Of a DNA stretch of 64,000 nucleotides, positions 36,801-48,718 are shown piece after piece. Positions within the stretch are counted from its first letter, which is position 1. Each line of letters begins with the position of its first letter. Under the pieces are notes generated by a model, which was not told where the DNA came from, made no database searches, and saw only the letters and a program-made list of their open reading frames with translations. The DNA comes from Prorocentrum cordatum (Eukaryota > Sar > Dinophyceae > Prorocentrales > Prorocentraceae), in the NCBI GenBank assembly GCA_963575745.1, contig CAUYUJ010015750.1:129501-193500 (forward strand), written 5' to 3'. The position numbers and the translations under genes were made by a program.

Positions 36801-37837
36801 AAACCAACGCTCACTCTGTCGAAGACCACCCTTCCGCGCAGCCTATCCCTCCAGGGCGCCCAGAAAGCGGCCTGGCGCGGCCAGCGCATCCCAAGCGCAG
36901 CCTTCCCGCTGAGGCCCCCGTCGCAAAGTACATGCCCCCGGGGGCCAGGGTGGGAACTCGCCTCGGGGGGCCACGCTCGAAAGCGAGAGAGCGAGCGAGA
37001 GAGAGAGAGAGAGAGAGAGAGCGCGCCAGTGCCCTTGCGTGGCAGACGTGCGGCAAGCCTGTGGCCGCCACGAGGAGGCAGCTCGTGCGCGCGGCGGTGG
37101 GGCGCCGGCGCACGAGGCTGCGGCACTAGATGGTCTGGGTACCCAGCCTCCTCTCCGCTCCTGCCCCCTCCGCTCCACGTCGTCACCTCTTCCCCCTGCC
37201 GCGGGCGCCCGATCCCTTCTCCTGCCTCCGCCTCCCGGTGCCCGCACCCCCTCGAGAGCCTCCTCCCCGCCCTCTGCATTGCCGCCTCTTCCCTCGGAAT
37301 CCTCCTGCATGTCACGCGATCGCGCTGCTGGTGCTTCCGCCTCTTCCTGCGTAACCTCCTGCATGTCACGCGATCGCGCTGCCGGTGCTTGAACCCTTTC
37401 CGGAGGCCCCGCTTTTACCCTCCTCCGTCTCCTCGCCGTCCACCTCCTTGACGCCATTTGCACCTCTCCCTGCATTCGATGTTTCTCCCCTCGTCTCCTC
37501 ATTCTGGTGCCCTCGCTTTGTCACAGCAGTCGGAAATGCTGGAGCCCGCAATGAACACCATGACCACTCGCTGGGAACAGACAGCTCAAGCACGAGCTGG
37601 CGAGCGTCACGCCGACATGTGCTAGGGAACTGCATGCTGAAGGCCTGGCGAAAGTCATACGCCCTGTTCAGACAAAAGACACGAACTGGGTGTACCGACG
37701 ACCCCCTCCGCCCAGTGTCCTTTCCGGTCTTCCTGTTGCGCTGGAGGTACTGCCGCATGTCAATCGTGTAGGTCCAGCCCTATCCCACACAAGCCAAGGA
37801 CCCGACATGTGCTGGTCATGCCTTCTACTCATCCTCC
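36801..37837. other. No confident gene; contains a (GA)n run
   Basis: A GA dinucleotide run at 36990-37022 and a repeated TGCATGTCACGCGATCGCGC block (37308 and 37362). The long frames are compositional. Confidence 0.45.
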
Positions 37838-38215
37838 TGCTCATCCTTCTTCTCCTCCTCACCCTCCTCCTTGACATCGTCGTCGTGATCCTCCTCCTGT
37901 TCCTCCACCTGGGCCTCCTCCATCCCGCATCCGCCTTCCACCCTTCTCCCTCCCCCCCGCCTCCGTGTTCGCCTTCTTCCTCCCTCTCGTAGCCACTCTG
38001 GATCAGAATCGATGCTGTCGGGGGGATCTTCGACGGGCTGAACTGGGCTCTACCTTTGTGCAGATGTCAGCTAACCCAGCTTCTGTCATTGAATCAACCA
38101 CGCTCTCTGCATGACGTGCTATCCTCAATGATTCTGGGCAAAAAACCTCCACGCCCCTGTAAAATTCAAACTCCAAACGCCCAAACCGCGCAACGCACAG
38201 CCTTCTGCGAGCGAA
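37838..38215 (-). CDS. Exon of an unknown protein with an acidic C-terminal tail
   Basis: Minus strand. After a CGCTCGCAG acceptor-like site near 38208, the frame reads RLCVARFGRLEFEFYRG, then ESLRIARHAESVVDSM and TEAGLADICTK. A different frame then reads VEDPPDSIDSDPEWLREGGR and continues, through a GGA-like but varied stretch, into a strongly acidic tail (EEQEEDHDDDVKEEGEEE) and a TAG at about 37838. The two frames meet around 38040-38060. The 16-base GT...AG candidate there is too short for an intron, so a small indel is likely. I do not recognise the family; an acidic tail of this kind is common in nuclear or chaperone-like proteins, but that is only suggestive. Confidence 0.45.
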
Positions 38216-38271
38216 GATGAAGACACGGAAACTTGGAAGGTGAGAAGAAGAGGAGGCTGAAGATAAGGAGC

Positions 38272-38401
38272 AAGAGCAGGATGAGGAGGAGGAGGAGGAG
38301 GAGAAGTGTGCTCGGGAGAGGACAGGGGGGCAAAAGATAATCCGCCGACCCTGTCCCAGTAGGCATGTGTGAGAGGCTTTCCCGTTTGAGTCGCCCTCGT
38401 T

Positions 38402-38442
<41 letters not shown>
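38272..38442 (+). repeat. Short GGA run and (TCG)n run
   Basis: GGA repeat at 38272-38302 and about fifteen TCG repeats at 38398-38442. Confidence 0.9.
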
Positions 38443-39654
38443 CGCTCCCGCCTGTCCCTGTCCGTGGGCCCTCCTCGTCAAACGTCCCAACCAAAGAAAA
38501 ATCGAGCAACATCGTAATCGAGGCCGCAAGGGGGGGGAACGTCCTGGAGCGTGGGGGGCAGGGGGAGGGGGTTCCAGTGAAGGAAAGGGGGGGAGGTCCC
38601 AGGGGTTGTGACATCCCCCCCGGGGGGAGCACCCCTCTCTGTGAGAAGCTCTCCCCTTCGATCGCCTTCGATTCCTTGCCTCCCACACGCCTCGGACTCC
38701 CCCTTCACAGTCGGCGGCACCGGCCGCATACCACGATACAAAAACCAAAGGGGAATAGGATGATGAGAGGAGGAGAAGCCGGGCGGTCCGAGCTATGCCG
38801 TCGTAGAGTTCCTCGAAGCCCAAGCCCGTTCTTTACGCCGGCGACAAGACATGCACACTTACATAACTCAAGCTACCTGAACTCAGCCCGAACGCGCGGC
38901 TTCTCTCCTCATCCTCCTCTTCCTCCTAATCCCCTCTTGGACGTTCTGGATGTGCTTACACTACGTTTCTCATAATACGGGGGCCCACCGACCTGCGAAT
39001 CACCTGCGAGCCACCCACGTAGCTTTGACAAGAATGATCGGCGCCTGCGGCGGGCTCGTGGCGTAATGTTAATCAATCGCCGCAGGTGTTCTTTCGAGTC
39101 TTGCAAACTGCGGACGACGACCCCGCCCCCCGCCCCTTTACTCTTCTCCGCAGCTGCGAGGGCTAAGGCAACCTCCGGAGACCTCAGCGGACCGTGGGAG
39201 ACCTCCTGGATGTGCGCTTTCTCCCCTGTTGTAGCTCTGGTCGAGCCGGTGCCCTGCGTGCTGGTCGCTCTCTGTCCGATCGGGCCCTGGCTGACCTGCT
39301 CGCGGTGACGGCGCCAGAAGTGCATGCTCGAGTCGAGCCAGCATGGGGGATAGGAGAACGCTCAGCGTGCAGAGGAGAGAGGGGCGGCAAACGAGCAAGA
39401 GCTCCCAACTTCGCGCTCCGCGCTGCGCGAAGCGCGAAGTGCGAATAACTTCGCGCTCCCGCGCCGCCTCCCAGGGGAGAAGAGGAGGATGAGGAGGAAT
39501 CGGAACCGAACCGCGAAGGGCGAAGCGCGAATAAGTTCGCGCCCTCGAGGGCGCCCTTGCTAAAGAGAGGGCAACTAAGTGCCGAGCCCATGGTGCCTTC
39601 AGCCGCGGCCGGAAGGCGCCCACACCTCTTCACCCCCTCCGAACGGATGGCGTT
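38443..39654. other. No confident gene
   Basis: A minus-strand stretch at 38775-38825 (GFEELYDGIARTAR) looks coding and may be an upstream exon of the 38 kb gene, but I could not place its splice sites. Around 39400-39545 there are inverted AACTTCGCGCTCCGC and GCGCGAAGTGCGAA blocks (a local foldback). Confidence 0.4.
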
Positions 39655-39807
39655 AGGTCGGGCGTGTCCCCCTACAAGCAGTCTCTGGACCAAAAACAAA
39701 GAATACTAAACATTCACAACAAGAATGGAAAGTACTCGAAGAAGCGTCCCCTGACTATTTTTTCTAGTATGTTTGAACATTCTCCCTGTAGAGGGACACG
39801 CCCGACT
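39655..39807. repeat. Foldback element, family A (copy A3)
   Basis: Starts AGGTCGGGCGTGTCCCCCTA, ends GAGGGACACGCCCGACT. Confidence 0.85.
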
Positions 39808-40010
39808 CGACTCGGGAGCGGCCAAGAGGGGGGTGTCCAAGAGGGGGGGGGCAAATCATGACCAGCGGCATGTGCGCGGCCCGGCGGGGGGGCCAAGGAC
39901 GTAATGAAATAAGAAGAGGCGCCATGAAATCTGGGGAAATATCATGGCCCCCGCCATGATATCCAGCCCCCCCTAGTCATCCCCCCCCTAGTCATCACCC
40001 CCCTAGATTT

Positions 40011-40164
40011 AAGTCAGGCGTGTCCCCCTACAGAGGGATTTTGGGCGAAAAATCATAGCTACGCAAAAAAATACCCCCAAAACGCCCCAAAGTGGTCAAA
40101 AAATCGTGCCCAGACTATTTTTGGACTATTTGGGCATTTCCCTCCTGGAGAGGGACCGGCCCGA
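40011..40164. repeat. Foldback element, family A (copy A4)
   Basis: Starts AAGTCAGGCGTGTCCCCCTA, ends GAGGGACCGGCCCGAC. It lies within a run of CCCCCTAGTCATCA repeats (39970-40255), which occur on both sides of the insertion. Confidence 0.85.
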
Positions 40165-40271
40165 CGTGGCCCTAGTCATCACCCCCCCAGTCATCACCCC
40201 GCCTGGAAAGATCATCGCCGCCCCCTGGTCATCAGCCCGCCCCCTCTAGTCCTCACCCCCCTTCTTTTAAA

Positions 40272-40431
40272 GGGAAATTAGGACACACAAATAAATACAC
40301 ACAAATAAAAATAGTCCCCATATTTTCCCATATTTTCTGGGTTTTTGTCTTCCCCCCCAATTCCCATATGTTCCCATATTTTCCTGGGAATCGAGGATTA
40401 ATTGTGTCTGTGTGTGTTTTTTCCCTCCTGA
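40272..40431. repeat. Repeat family D, copy D3
   Basis: Starts GGACACACAAATAAATACAC, ends TTAATTGTGTCTGTGTGTG plus TTTTTTCCCTCCTGA. Confidence 0.85.
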
Positions 40432-40544
40432 TCTTTGCCGCCCCCGAACTCCACGATGGCGGAGAGGAGAGGTGGCGAGCGGCTGGGTGGGCAGCGGGCC
40501 TCGGTGGCCCGAGCGAGGGGGGCGGAGCCCCCCTCCGAGGGCGG

Positions 40545-40835
40545 CGAGGAGGGGGAGGAGGGCGAGGAGGGGGAGGAGGGCGAGGAGGGCGAGGAGGGGG
40601 AGGAGGGCGAGGAGGAGGGCGAGGAGGAGGAGGGAGAGGAGGGGCAGGAGGAGGAGGAGGAGGAGGAGGGCGAGGAGGCGCAGGAAGAGGAGGAGGAGGG
40701 GCAGGAAGAGGAGGAGGAGGGGCAGGAAGAGGAGGAGGAGGCGCAGGACGGGGCAGGGCGAGGAGGGGCAGGAAGAGAAAGCGGAGGGGCAGGACGAGGA
40801 GGGGCAGGACGAGGAGGGGCAGAGGGAGGGAAGGG
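40545..40835 (+). repeat. (GGA)n-rich tract with GGGCGA and GGGGCAGGA variants
   Basis: Minisatellite-like: GGAGGAGGGCGA units give way to GGAGGGGCAGGAAGA units. Frames are repeat products. Confidence 0.88.
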
Positions 40836-41074
40836 GGGTGCACGCAGCTGATTGGGCGCGTCTCGAGGCCTCGTAGACGAGGACCTTCTGATAAACCAGG
40901 GCATTGGCGCGCCCGAGGAGGGCTGCACCTGTGGGTCGAGGCATTCTGTATTCTGCCGTTCACTATGGCTGGAGCTCGCAATACCCTTAGAAACGGCCTG
41001 GTCTGGCCGACTGGCCGCGCCACGTTGCCAGAAGCCGCCGGGTGAGCGCGCCTCGGGCTGGCCCTCGTCGGAGA

Positions 41075-41240
41075 GGAGGGGGAAGAGGAGGAGAAAGAGG
41101 AGGAGAAGGAAGGGGAGGAGAAAGAGGAGGAGGAAGAGGAGGAGCAAGAGGAAGAGGAGAAAGAGGAGAAGAAGGAGGGGGGGAGGAGGAGGGGGAGGAG
41201 GAAGAGGAGGGGAGAAGGGTAGGAGGAGGAGGAGGAGCGC
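41075..41240 (+). repeat. (GGA/GAA)n tract
   Basis: Purine tract; same polarity as 40545. Confidence 0.88.
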
Positions 41241-42507
41241 TGCCGAAAGGCGAGCACAATGACCAACTTCGGGCGTTGGCACGACTGGGTTTAGAGGGAA
41301 CTGGTCCAGTGACTTGTGCCGGGGGACGCCCCCCGCCCCGTTCCACGGATCGAGACTGCCGCCGCTCGAAGAAGCGCCGGCTACGGCAGACCTTGGTTGA
41401 AGTGATTTGGACCAATGTTTTGCGCTTCGGGGCCGAAGCACTGACTGGCTCCCCTTACCTACAGGGTCCTGGCTGCGCGTTGCCCCTGCGGGGATGGTAA
41501 TTTGGACGCCCGCAGAGGGTGCGGGGAAAATGGGCACGATGCCCAGCAGCACGTGGAGACCCGGCGATTCTCAGGATTCACCCACCGGGCGCGACGGCCG
41601 TTCCAGAGCGCTGTGGAATTCTCCGAGAGCGTTCCAGATGGCTCTGGACCGATGGATGCATCTCGGTCCTGGGGCCGCCCGACCTTGCCCCGCCTCCCCC
41701 TTTCAGAGGAGGAGGCACGACAGAGGCGCGTACGCGGGTGCGCGGTATCGAAACTGGAATCGGCATCCGCTCATCGGATCGGAATCGAACGATCGGAACA
41801 CAGAAAGGGCTCGGACCAAGACGGGAATCGGTAGGGGCGCATCGAAACTGGGCTGGCTCTGCGTCGTGTCCACGGTTCCCTGCCCCTCGCTTCTCCCCCC
41901 ATCCTTGGCGCCGATGACCATGTCCACGGTTTGTTTCCCCTGTAGAAACGCCTTCTCTATGCGGATGCTCTCGTTGACACCTCAGACAGGCATCCAGGAG
42001 GGGAATGGGTCGAAGACGGAGGAGGAACGGGGAGAAGTTGTGTATTATGTTACGTCTGCGCTGTGGATCTCCCCTGGAGACTGCAGCCGTGTGCCGTGCC
42101 GCGGTGCCGTGCTGTGGTGCCTTGCCACACCGCGTTGTGTTACACGGGCAGTTGTTAATACATAGGATTTGTTTTTTGAAGTAGAATTGTTCATTCATGA
42201 TGAATGTATGAATAATCGTATGCATGAACTCATCGTTGTTTTGAATACTGCATCCCTGCATTTAAATACATGATCCGCACGCGGAGCATGAATAAAAACG
42301 GCACTGTATGCTGCTGTGATGCATGCCGTGCTGCTGGTGCCCACCTTCGCTGCTCAGGGTCCCTCGGAGAGGTATTGCTCTCGAAAGCGTGCCCGTCTGC
42401 CGTGTGAAGCACGCCCATCCACAAGAGGCCTCTGGTCACTCTGTAGGCCCTGGCAGGGATGGGTAGCGTCCAGGGGACAACAAATCTGCAGCTAGACGTG
42501 AGAAATG
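41241..42507. other. No gene recognised
   Basis: Mixed DNA. A palindromic AT-rich patch lies at 42180-42240 (TTCATTCATGATGAATGTATGAATAATCG). No coding signal I trust. Confidence 0.45.
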
Positions 42508-42773
42508 GTAGACGTGAGAGCCGCCGGAAAAGCTGCAGACCGTTCTTTGAGGAAGAAAAACGGCATATACCATATATTTGTTTGAGGTCCGCGCGGATTT
42601 CTTGGATCTGGGCTGGAACCCCCTCCCTGGCGCGCGGAGCGCGCCAAGGGGGCACTAGCGCGGATCCAAGAAATCCGCGCGGAGCGCCAAAAGCTGATGT
42701 TTATGGCGTGTTTCCTTCTTCGATAGAAGTATGTAACGGTAGACGTGAAAGCCGCCGGAACAGCTGCAGACCA
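42508..42773. repeat. Nested foldback with flanking direct repeats
   Basis: GTAGACGTGAGAGCCGCCGG at 42508 recurs as GTAGACGTGAAAGCCGCCGG at 42739 (about 35 similar bases). Between them, GTCCGCGCGGATTTCTTGGA at 42588 is inverted to TCCAAGAAATCCGCGCGGA near 42667, and outside that GAAGAAAAACGGCATA is roughly inverted to ATGGCGTGTTTCCTTCTTC. Confidence 0.7.
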
Positions 42774-42949
42774 TGCTGTTGAACATGGCTCGAGGGCGCC
42801 GTGTGCAAGCCCACGCCGATCCTGGCCACGCCCAGTCTGTCTGGCCCGAGGACCCGCTTGGAAAAGGCCGGTGCAGGTGCTTTGTGTATATATAGAGGGC
42901 CTTTGTGTATATATACATATATATATATAAAAGAATAGAGGGCTCCTAG

Positions 42950-43130
42950 ATTGGGTCGGAGGACCGCCAATGCATCGCCAATGCATCGCCGATGCATCGG
43001 CGATGCATCGGCGATGCCCGGTCGACATCGGCGATGCATCTGCGCCATCGGCGTGGAGATATTCGGGCTCCACATCGAGCCGCACCACCGTTGCATCGGC
43101 GATACGGCGCGACCCTCCGGCCCCATCTAC
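42950..43130. repeat. Foldback of CATCGCCGATGCATCGG type, copy J2
   Basis: Runs of ATGCATCGCC and ATGCATCGGCG followed by CATCGGCGATGC blocks; related to copy J1 at 8648. Confidence 0.7.
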
Positions 43131-43158
43131 TCCGACCCCATCTGGGAGGCCTAGAATT

Positions 43159-43315
43159 TAGTCGGGCGTGTCCCCCTACAAGGGGATTTTCGCCGAAAAA
43201 TAAAAAGCCCCCCAAAAAATACTCCCAAATGGTCGAAAAATGTTCCAAAAATAGTCCCCATACTATTTTTTTACTACTTTTGAGTATTTCCCCCTGCAGA
43301 GGGACAGGCCAGACT
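43159..43315. repeat. Foldback element, family A (copy A5)
   Basis: Starts TAGTCGGGCGTGTCCCCCTA, ends GAGGGACAGGCCAGACTT. Confidence 0.85.
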
Positions 43316-43384
43316 TCACCTTAGAACCTCGTTGGCGGCGCCCTTCGACAGTACCACCGTCGGGGGCATCAGCCCTGACAGTTG

Positions 43385-43557
43385 GATGCTCGTTCTGGGG
43401 ACCTTCCTGGAGCCACTCGCTCCACTCGTGCGTCGAAGCTGCGTCGAACGTCAGTCGATTTGGGTCGACCCTGAGTCGAACCTGAGTCGAACCTGAGTCG
43501 AACTTGAGTCGAACTTGAGTCGAACTTGAATCGAACTGGGGTCGAACAGATCCGTTA
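43385..43557. repeat. Family K element, one end only (copy K3)
   Basis: Matches the left part of family K up to CAGATCCGTTA, including the GAGTCGAACCT units. I do not see the right end nearby, so this copy is truncated or interrupted. Confidence 0.75.
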
Positions 43558-44150
43558 CGGGGCAGTCAGGATACGTTGCACCGAGGAAGGCATGCTGATC
43601 AGGACGTTGGCGAGTAGGCATGTTGCGAGTAGTGGAACGCGCTCGGTGAGAGGAGGCAGAGGCACCCGCCGTCTCTATCTTACCAGTTCTTCCCAGCTTG
43701 GCTTCTGACGGCAGCTCGCCCATCACTTCGTTGCAGAGGGCGTCCGGGCATCAGGCTCGCGAGACACCTCTGCTCCGGCCCCAGCACCTTCCCCGTGCCA
43801 CTGACAAAGCTCTAGGGCGCGCGCTGTATGGCACCCACTCGCCGTTGTCCTGCATGTGCTGAGGGCCGTTTTTCCGATCGAATCTCATGCCAGCAGGCTG
43901 GAAAACCAAGAGTGAGGGAGGAGGCGCTCACCCTCCCAAAGTTGGGCTAGCGCACCCGCGCGCCCTAGTCAATATTGCTGATGCCGTTGTGGCCGCCCCA
44001 CCATCAACCAGCAACCATTGAAACGCCGCTCGTCCGTGCAACAATCGACTGCGTCGGCATTATTCCACGTCGCTCTCTCCGTCCCTCTGCACCGTTACAT
44101 GCAACCCTCCGCATGGACTTCCGCACTACCTGAGTGTGGGCATCATGAGG
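43558..44150. other. No gene recognised
   Basis: Unassigned DNA without repeats I can match. Confidence 0.4.
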
Positions 44151-44329
44151 CTGGAATCAGAAATGGCTGGACTCACACGTGGAACATACAGAGGCCACTT
44201 GCTGGATACACCTGCGGAGGCCCAGCCTGCACGGCAAAAAGAGGGCTGAGCGCTGGAAATACATCTGGCGGCATGAGTATCCAGCTCTCGCCCACGCCGG
44301 CCGCACCATGTATCCAGCCTCCTGGTAGA
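44151..44329 (+). CDS. Candidate exon of an unknown host gene
   Basis: After an ATGAG acceptor-like site, a plus-strand frame reads GWNQKWLDSHVEHTEATCWI, then RAERWKYIWRHEYPALAHAG and a TAG after YPASW. The Trp/His-rich, non-repetitive composition looks coding. No family recognised and no partner exon found. Confidence 0.35.
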
Positions 44330-44510
44330 GCAAGGAGTTGAATGCCAACCCAGTGCTCGGGCCACTCCGAGGCTCTCCAAGCAGTCGAGCGGTCCAAGGA
44401 CGCGGGGCGAGGAGATGGCCTTCAGGCCATGACTGATGCGCGAGCGAAGCCCGCAATGCCACGGCGCCAACTGGGGCGGAAGGGGAGGGGTGGAGTAGGC
44501 CGCAGGGGGT

Positions 44511-44689
44511 ACCGTCGGGGCGTTGACCTAAGGAACCCTAAATAAGGAACGAGGCCCCTCCTTTCCATAAGTTGAACGTCGATCTCCGATCGAAGACATG
44601 AGGAAAACCTGAGGCAAGCTGTGAATCACTTAAGGAACGCGGAGCCCCTCCCCAACCAAAAGGGTTCCTTCTTCAGGGCCCCGACTGTA
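44511..44689. repeat. Foldback element, family F (copy F1)
   Basis: Starts ACCGTCGGGGCGTTGACCTA, ends AGGGTTCCTTCTTCAGGGCC then CCGACTGTA; the ends are inverted. Copies at 54007 and 57276. Confidence 0.85.
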
Positions 44690-45279
44690 TGGTCGGGAAC
44701 GGTTGCCCAGTGTCTCGTCGCGGCGGCCCCGACACGACATGCCCTGCAAGCGGATGGCGCGCCGCTCCGCTCCGCAGGGCCGGGAGGGCTCGCCGGGCCC
44801 GGGACGTCGACGCCCAGAGGCCAGAGCGCGGACAGCGTGCCGCGCCGCAGCGAGGTGGGCCAGAACCTGCGGAGCGGCACGCGAACCAGCAGCTCCCGAC
44901 TATATCATGGAGAAGGCGGGAGGGTGGGGAGGGTGATGCGGGGAGGGAGGGGAGGGGGCACGAGGAGAGAATGGGAGGAGGCGGGAGGCAGAAACGGAGC
45001 GGAGGGACGGGCATCTGTATCCAGCCTGGTCAGAGCAACTCGACACCCAAATTTGTAATCTCTTCTGCCACTGCGTAAAAACAAAGCAAACGTACCAAGG
45101 CAAGCCGTCGTGCAGAGTCCAACCACGAATGCACAAAATCCCCCTCGGACGCGGCACAGGTCGTGCGGACGACCATGGACACCCCCTCCGAACTGCCCTG
45201 CTCTGCATGCTCCCTGGCGCCGCCCTGCAGTGCACGCCGTAATTTTGCGAAGGCCGCCGGCGCCGCCGCCGCGCCGTCG
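44690..45279. other. No gene recognised
   Basis: GC-rich unassigned DNA downstream of the aminopeptidase gene. Confidence 0.4.
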
Positions 45280-48200
45280 TCACCCGCTCATGGCCCGCAG
45301 GGCGGCCACGAGCTCCCCGCCCTCCGCCTCCGCCCCCAGCGCGGCGACGAACTGGGCCTCGTTGCGGACGGACTCCACCAGCTGCGCCACGCTCCGCTCG
45401 AGGCCCGGGGCGGGGTGCCGCTCGAAGAAGGCCTCCACCTCGCCAGCGCGGGCCGCCTCTGGCACGGACCCGGCGGCCAAGTCCACCACGGCCCCAAAGA
45501 TGCGGACGTTGGCGCCCCGGGTGCGGCGCACGAGGGCGGCGTGCTGCTCCACGAACCTCGAGGGGAAAACAGGCACCGCCGTGCACAAGAGCTTCCTGAG
45601 GCCCGCGCGGACTTCTGGGACAGGCGCATTGGAAATCCCGGCTGGGGGTCCAGCGCCGTGCCACGAAATCTGCAAGGGGGACCTCCGACAGTGTATGTTC
45701 ATGCCCCCGTCTCCTCTTCGAGACCTTGGCGGCGACCAGAGGAGGGTGGCGCGGCGAGGGGGGGGGGGGCCTTCGGAGCAGGCGGAGGGCTTCTCAGAGG
45801 CCGCCATGCCCCTCCAGCTCCCTGCGAGCCGCCAGGGGCCTCCAAAGCAGGCCCCTGCCTTTGCAGACGCCCCTTATCCGCCTTCTCGGACGGCCGCCCC
45901 CCTCGCGCCGCCACTGTTGGCTTGGACGCCCAAGATGGGTACTCGCCATCGCTCGGACGTCCCTTCCCTGTTTTGTTTTCGGTTTGGCGCGTGGTTTTTT
46001 CGCCATACGATCAAGGATGCACCTCGATGGTCCTCGCCGAAGGAAAAATGCACACGTCCGAGCGATGCCAAGGGTAAGGAACAAATGCGCACCGTGCCCA
46101 ACAGCAAATGCTGCCCGAAACCAGCCACGGCCGCTGCCGGGCAGGCGCCCACGGCGACACCCGCGGAGAGCCCTGCTCAGAAGGAGCAGGCGCTGCTGTC
46201 GGCCTTTGCACCCGCTCCTTCTGTGCCCCTTCCGGTCGTCCCGATTCGGGGCGCCGCCGAAGAACCAGCTCCAAGCCCGGCGGGCGCCGCCCGGGCCCGA
46301 CTGCACGACGCCGACCAGCGGGTACATGACATCCTGGAGGCGGACGGCACCGTTGAGGGCCATGGCCAGCGTCTCGTCCTGCAGCCCTTATGAATATCGT
46401 TGCACAGATCCCAGTCCCCAGCGGCGTGTCCTGGGCCCCCCTGGCCGGTTTACTCCCCCTGGATGGGGATATAGGCCGTTCCCTCCGGGTTTCGAGGGGT
46501 GTATCCCCAACTGGGGTGGTAATTTGGTGGGGGTCTCGAAGGGGATGGGGATAGGGATAGGGTTAAGTCGGGCGTGTCCCCCTACAGGGGGATTTTCGAC
46601 GAAAAATTGCAAAATACTCCACAAATGCTCCGAAATGGTTGAGAAAGTACACAACAATAATCCCCAGACTATTTTTTTACCATTTTTGGTTATTCCTCCT
46701 GTAGAGGGACGGGCCCGACTTAAGAATAGGGATCGGTGAAACGGTGCCGACCTTCGTGCGCGCCCAGCGCCTGGTACACGCTCAGGCGCACCGCCTGCCG
46801 CGTCTTCGCCCGGGCCGCCTCGCGGCGCAGCGCCCGGTACTCGCGCTCGCCCTGAGCGCCCGCGAGCACTATCCTTAAGTCGGGCGTGTCCCCCCACAGG
46901 TGGAACTTCGACGAAAAATAAAAAGTACCCCCAAAAATACACCCAAAATGGTCAAACATACTATTTTTGAATATTCCCCCTGTAGAGGGTCAGGCCCGAC
47001 TTAACACTACCCTTGGCGTCACAGGCGATGACATCTGGGTGGCCCAACAGGGGGTCCAGCTGCAAGGGGGTGGTGCAATAGATTTGGGGCAATTGTCTTG
47101 CAAATGTACTGCGCCGGAGAACTGTACTGCACTGCATTGCAACGAACGTATGGCACGCGAGAATAATCCAGCAATACACTTGCGCCCCAGAATGTACTGC
47201 ACGCCCCATACGTATTGCAACCCCACAAATCTATTTCACCACCCCCTTATCGCTGGACCCCCTTTTGGGTCAACGGGAGCACATCAACATGAGCGACGAT
47301 CAAAAACTGGTTTTACCCAAGATGGCATAGCGACCTTACGGCGCGGCTTGCGCGGGCCGCCGGCGTGGCACGTCACCTTGGAGACGAGGTTGCTTACGCG
47401 CGACCCTGAGCGGGCAACTTGCGCGCCAATGTCGGCGCAGACGATCCTGCTCCTTCACATCGCTCACATGGAGCTTCCAGGGGCCCGCGCGGATTTCTCG
47501 GATCGGCGCTGGGCCCCCTTCCCTGGCGCGCGGACCAGGGGCGGCGCCAGAGGCGCCGCCCTGAAGGGGGGCTCCATCGCCGATCCGAGAAATCCGCGCG
47601 ACCTCCGACAGTTTCTGTTCATGCCCTTGCTTGCAAGAAGCCGAAACTCTCTACGCCGACGCTTTCCCGGGCCCGGCACGAAAATCCACACAGGAAAGCA
47701 GATCATGGTGTAAACGGGATCCAGGTGTATACATTTTCCGCTGACTTCCTGGCACGAGGAGGAGCACGTATGCCCCACACCACCCCGACGTCGCCCTCAC
47801 AAAGTCCTGGGATGGAGAGGCAGCCCGCCACCGGTAACGTATACCTGCTCCAGGTGTATACAGGGATCCAGGTGTATACAGGGATCCAGATTTTGGTGTA
47901 AACGGGATCCAGGTGTATACATCTTCCGCCGACTTCCTGGCACAAGGAGGAGCAAGTATGCCCCACACCACCCCGACGTCGCCCTCACAGAGTCCTGGGA
48001 TGGAGAGGCAGCCCGCCACCATGGTAACGCATGCATGCTCCAGCTCCCGAGCTTGGCCCCCAAAAATCCTGAAGACGCTGCCCTTCAGGTCGTCGGGCAG
48101 GTGGCCGTCGCCGCCGGCGAGCGGCGACGCGAGCCACGCGTCGAAGCGGGCCCGCGCCTCGCCGACCACCCCAGCGTCCGAGCCTTAGATGCTCATTCTG

Positions 48201-48668
48201 GGGACCTTCCTGGAGCCACTCGCTCCTCTTGTGCGTCGAAGCTGCGTCGAACCTGAGTAGAACCTGAGTCGAAGCTGAGTCGAATCTGTGTCGAACCTGA
48301 GTCGAACTTGAGTCGAACCTGAGTCGAACAGATCCATTAGAGGTGGGCCCCAGGAAGGTCCCCAAAACGAGCATCGAAAGAGCCCATGAAGCGGGCCGCC
48401 AGCGCCACCACCAGCGCGCGCCGCTGCCGCAGCAGGTCCCCCTCGCCGTCGCCCGGCGACCAGCCGAAGCTCTCCAGCGCCGGGCGGATCAGCGCGCCCG
48501 CGACGGCGGCCTCGAACAGCTCCACAAGCTCGGGCCCTCCTGTGAGCGGGGACCGACCGTCCCGGCATTCCTATAAGTCCTAGCGCGAAGTGTTCTTGTA
48601 GAACCCAAAGATGTTCCAAGAACAAAAACAATGTGCTTAGAACATAAACCCGATGTGTGTGTGTGTTC

Positions 48669-48718
<50 letters not shown>

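Larger units (their letters stand above)
46874..48068 (-). other. Aminopeptidase intron 4 (GA-AG), 1.2 kb of stacked repeats
   Basis: Borders share AGGAT (donor CAG|GATTTT, acceptor AAG|GATAGT). It contains family A copy A7, two other foldbacks and a tandem duplication, listed separately. Confidence 0.65.

Noticed and set aside
42180-42240. AT-rich palindromic patch as a replication origin
   Set aside because: Nothing but base composition supports it.
46980-47040. The frame LLGHPDVIACDAKG just upstream of family A copy A7 as an aminopeptidase exon
   Set aside because: It cannot be joined in frame to the exon at 46873, it lies partly within the stem of the 47040-47269 foldback, and a better join exists to the exon ending at 48069.
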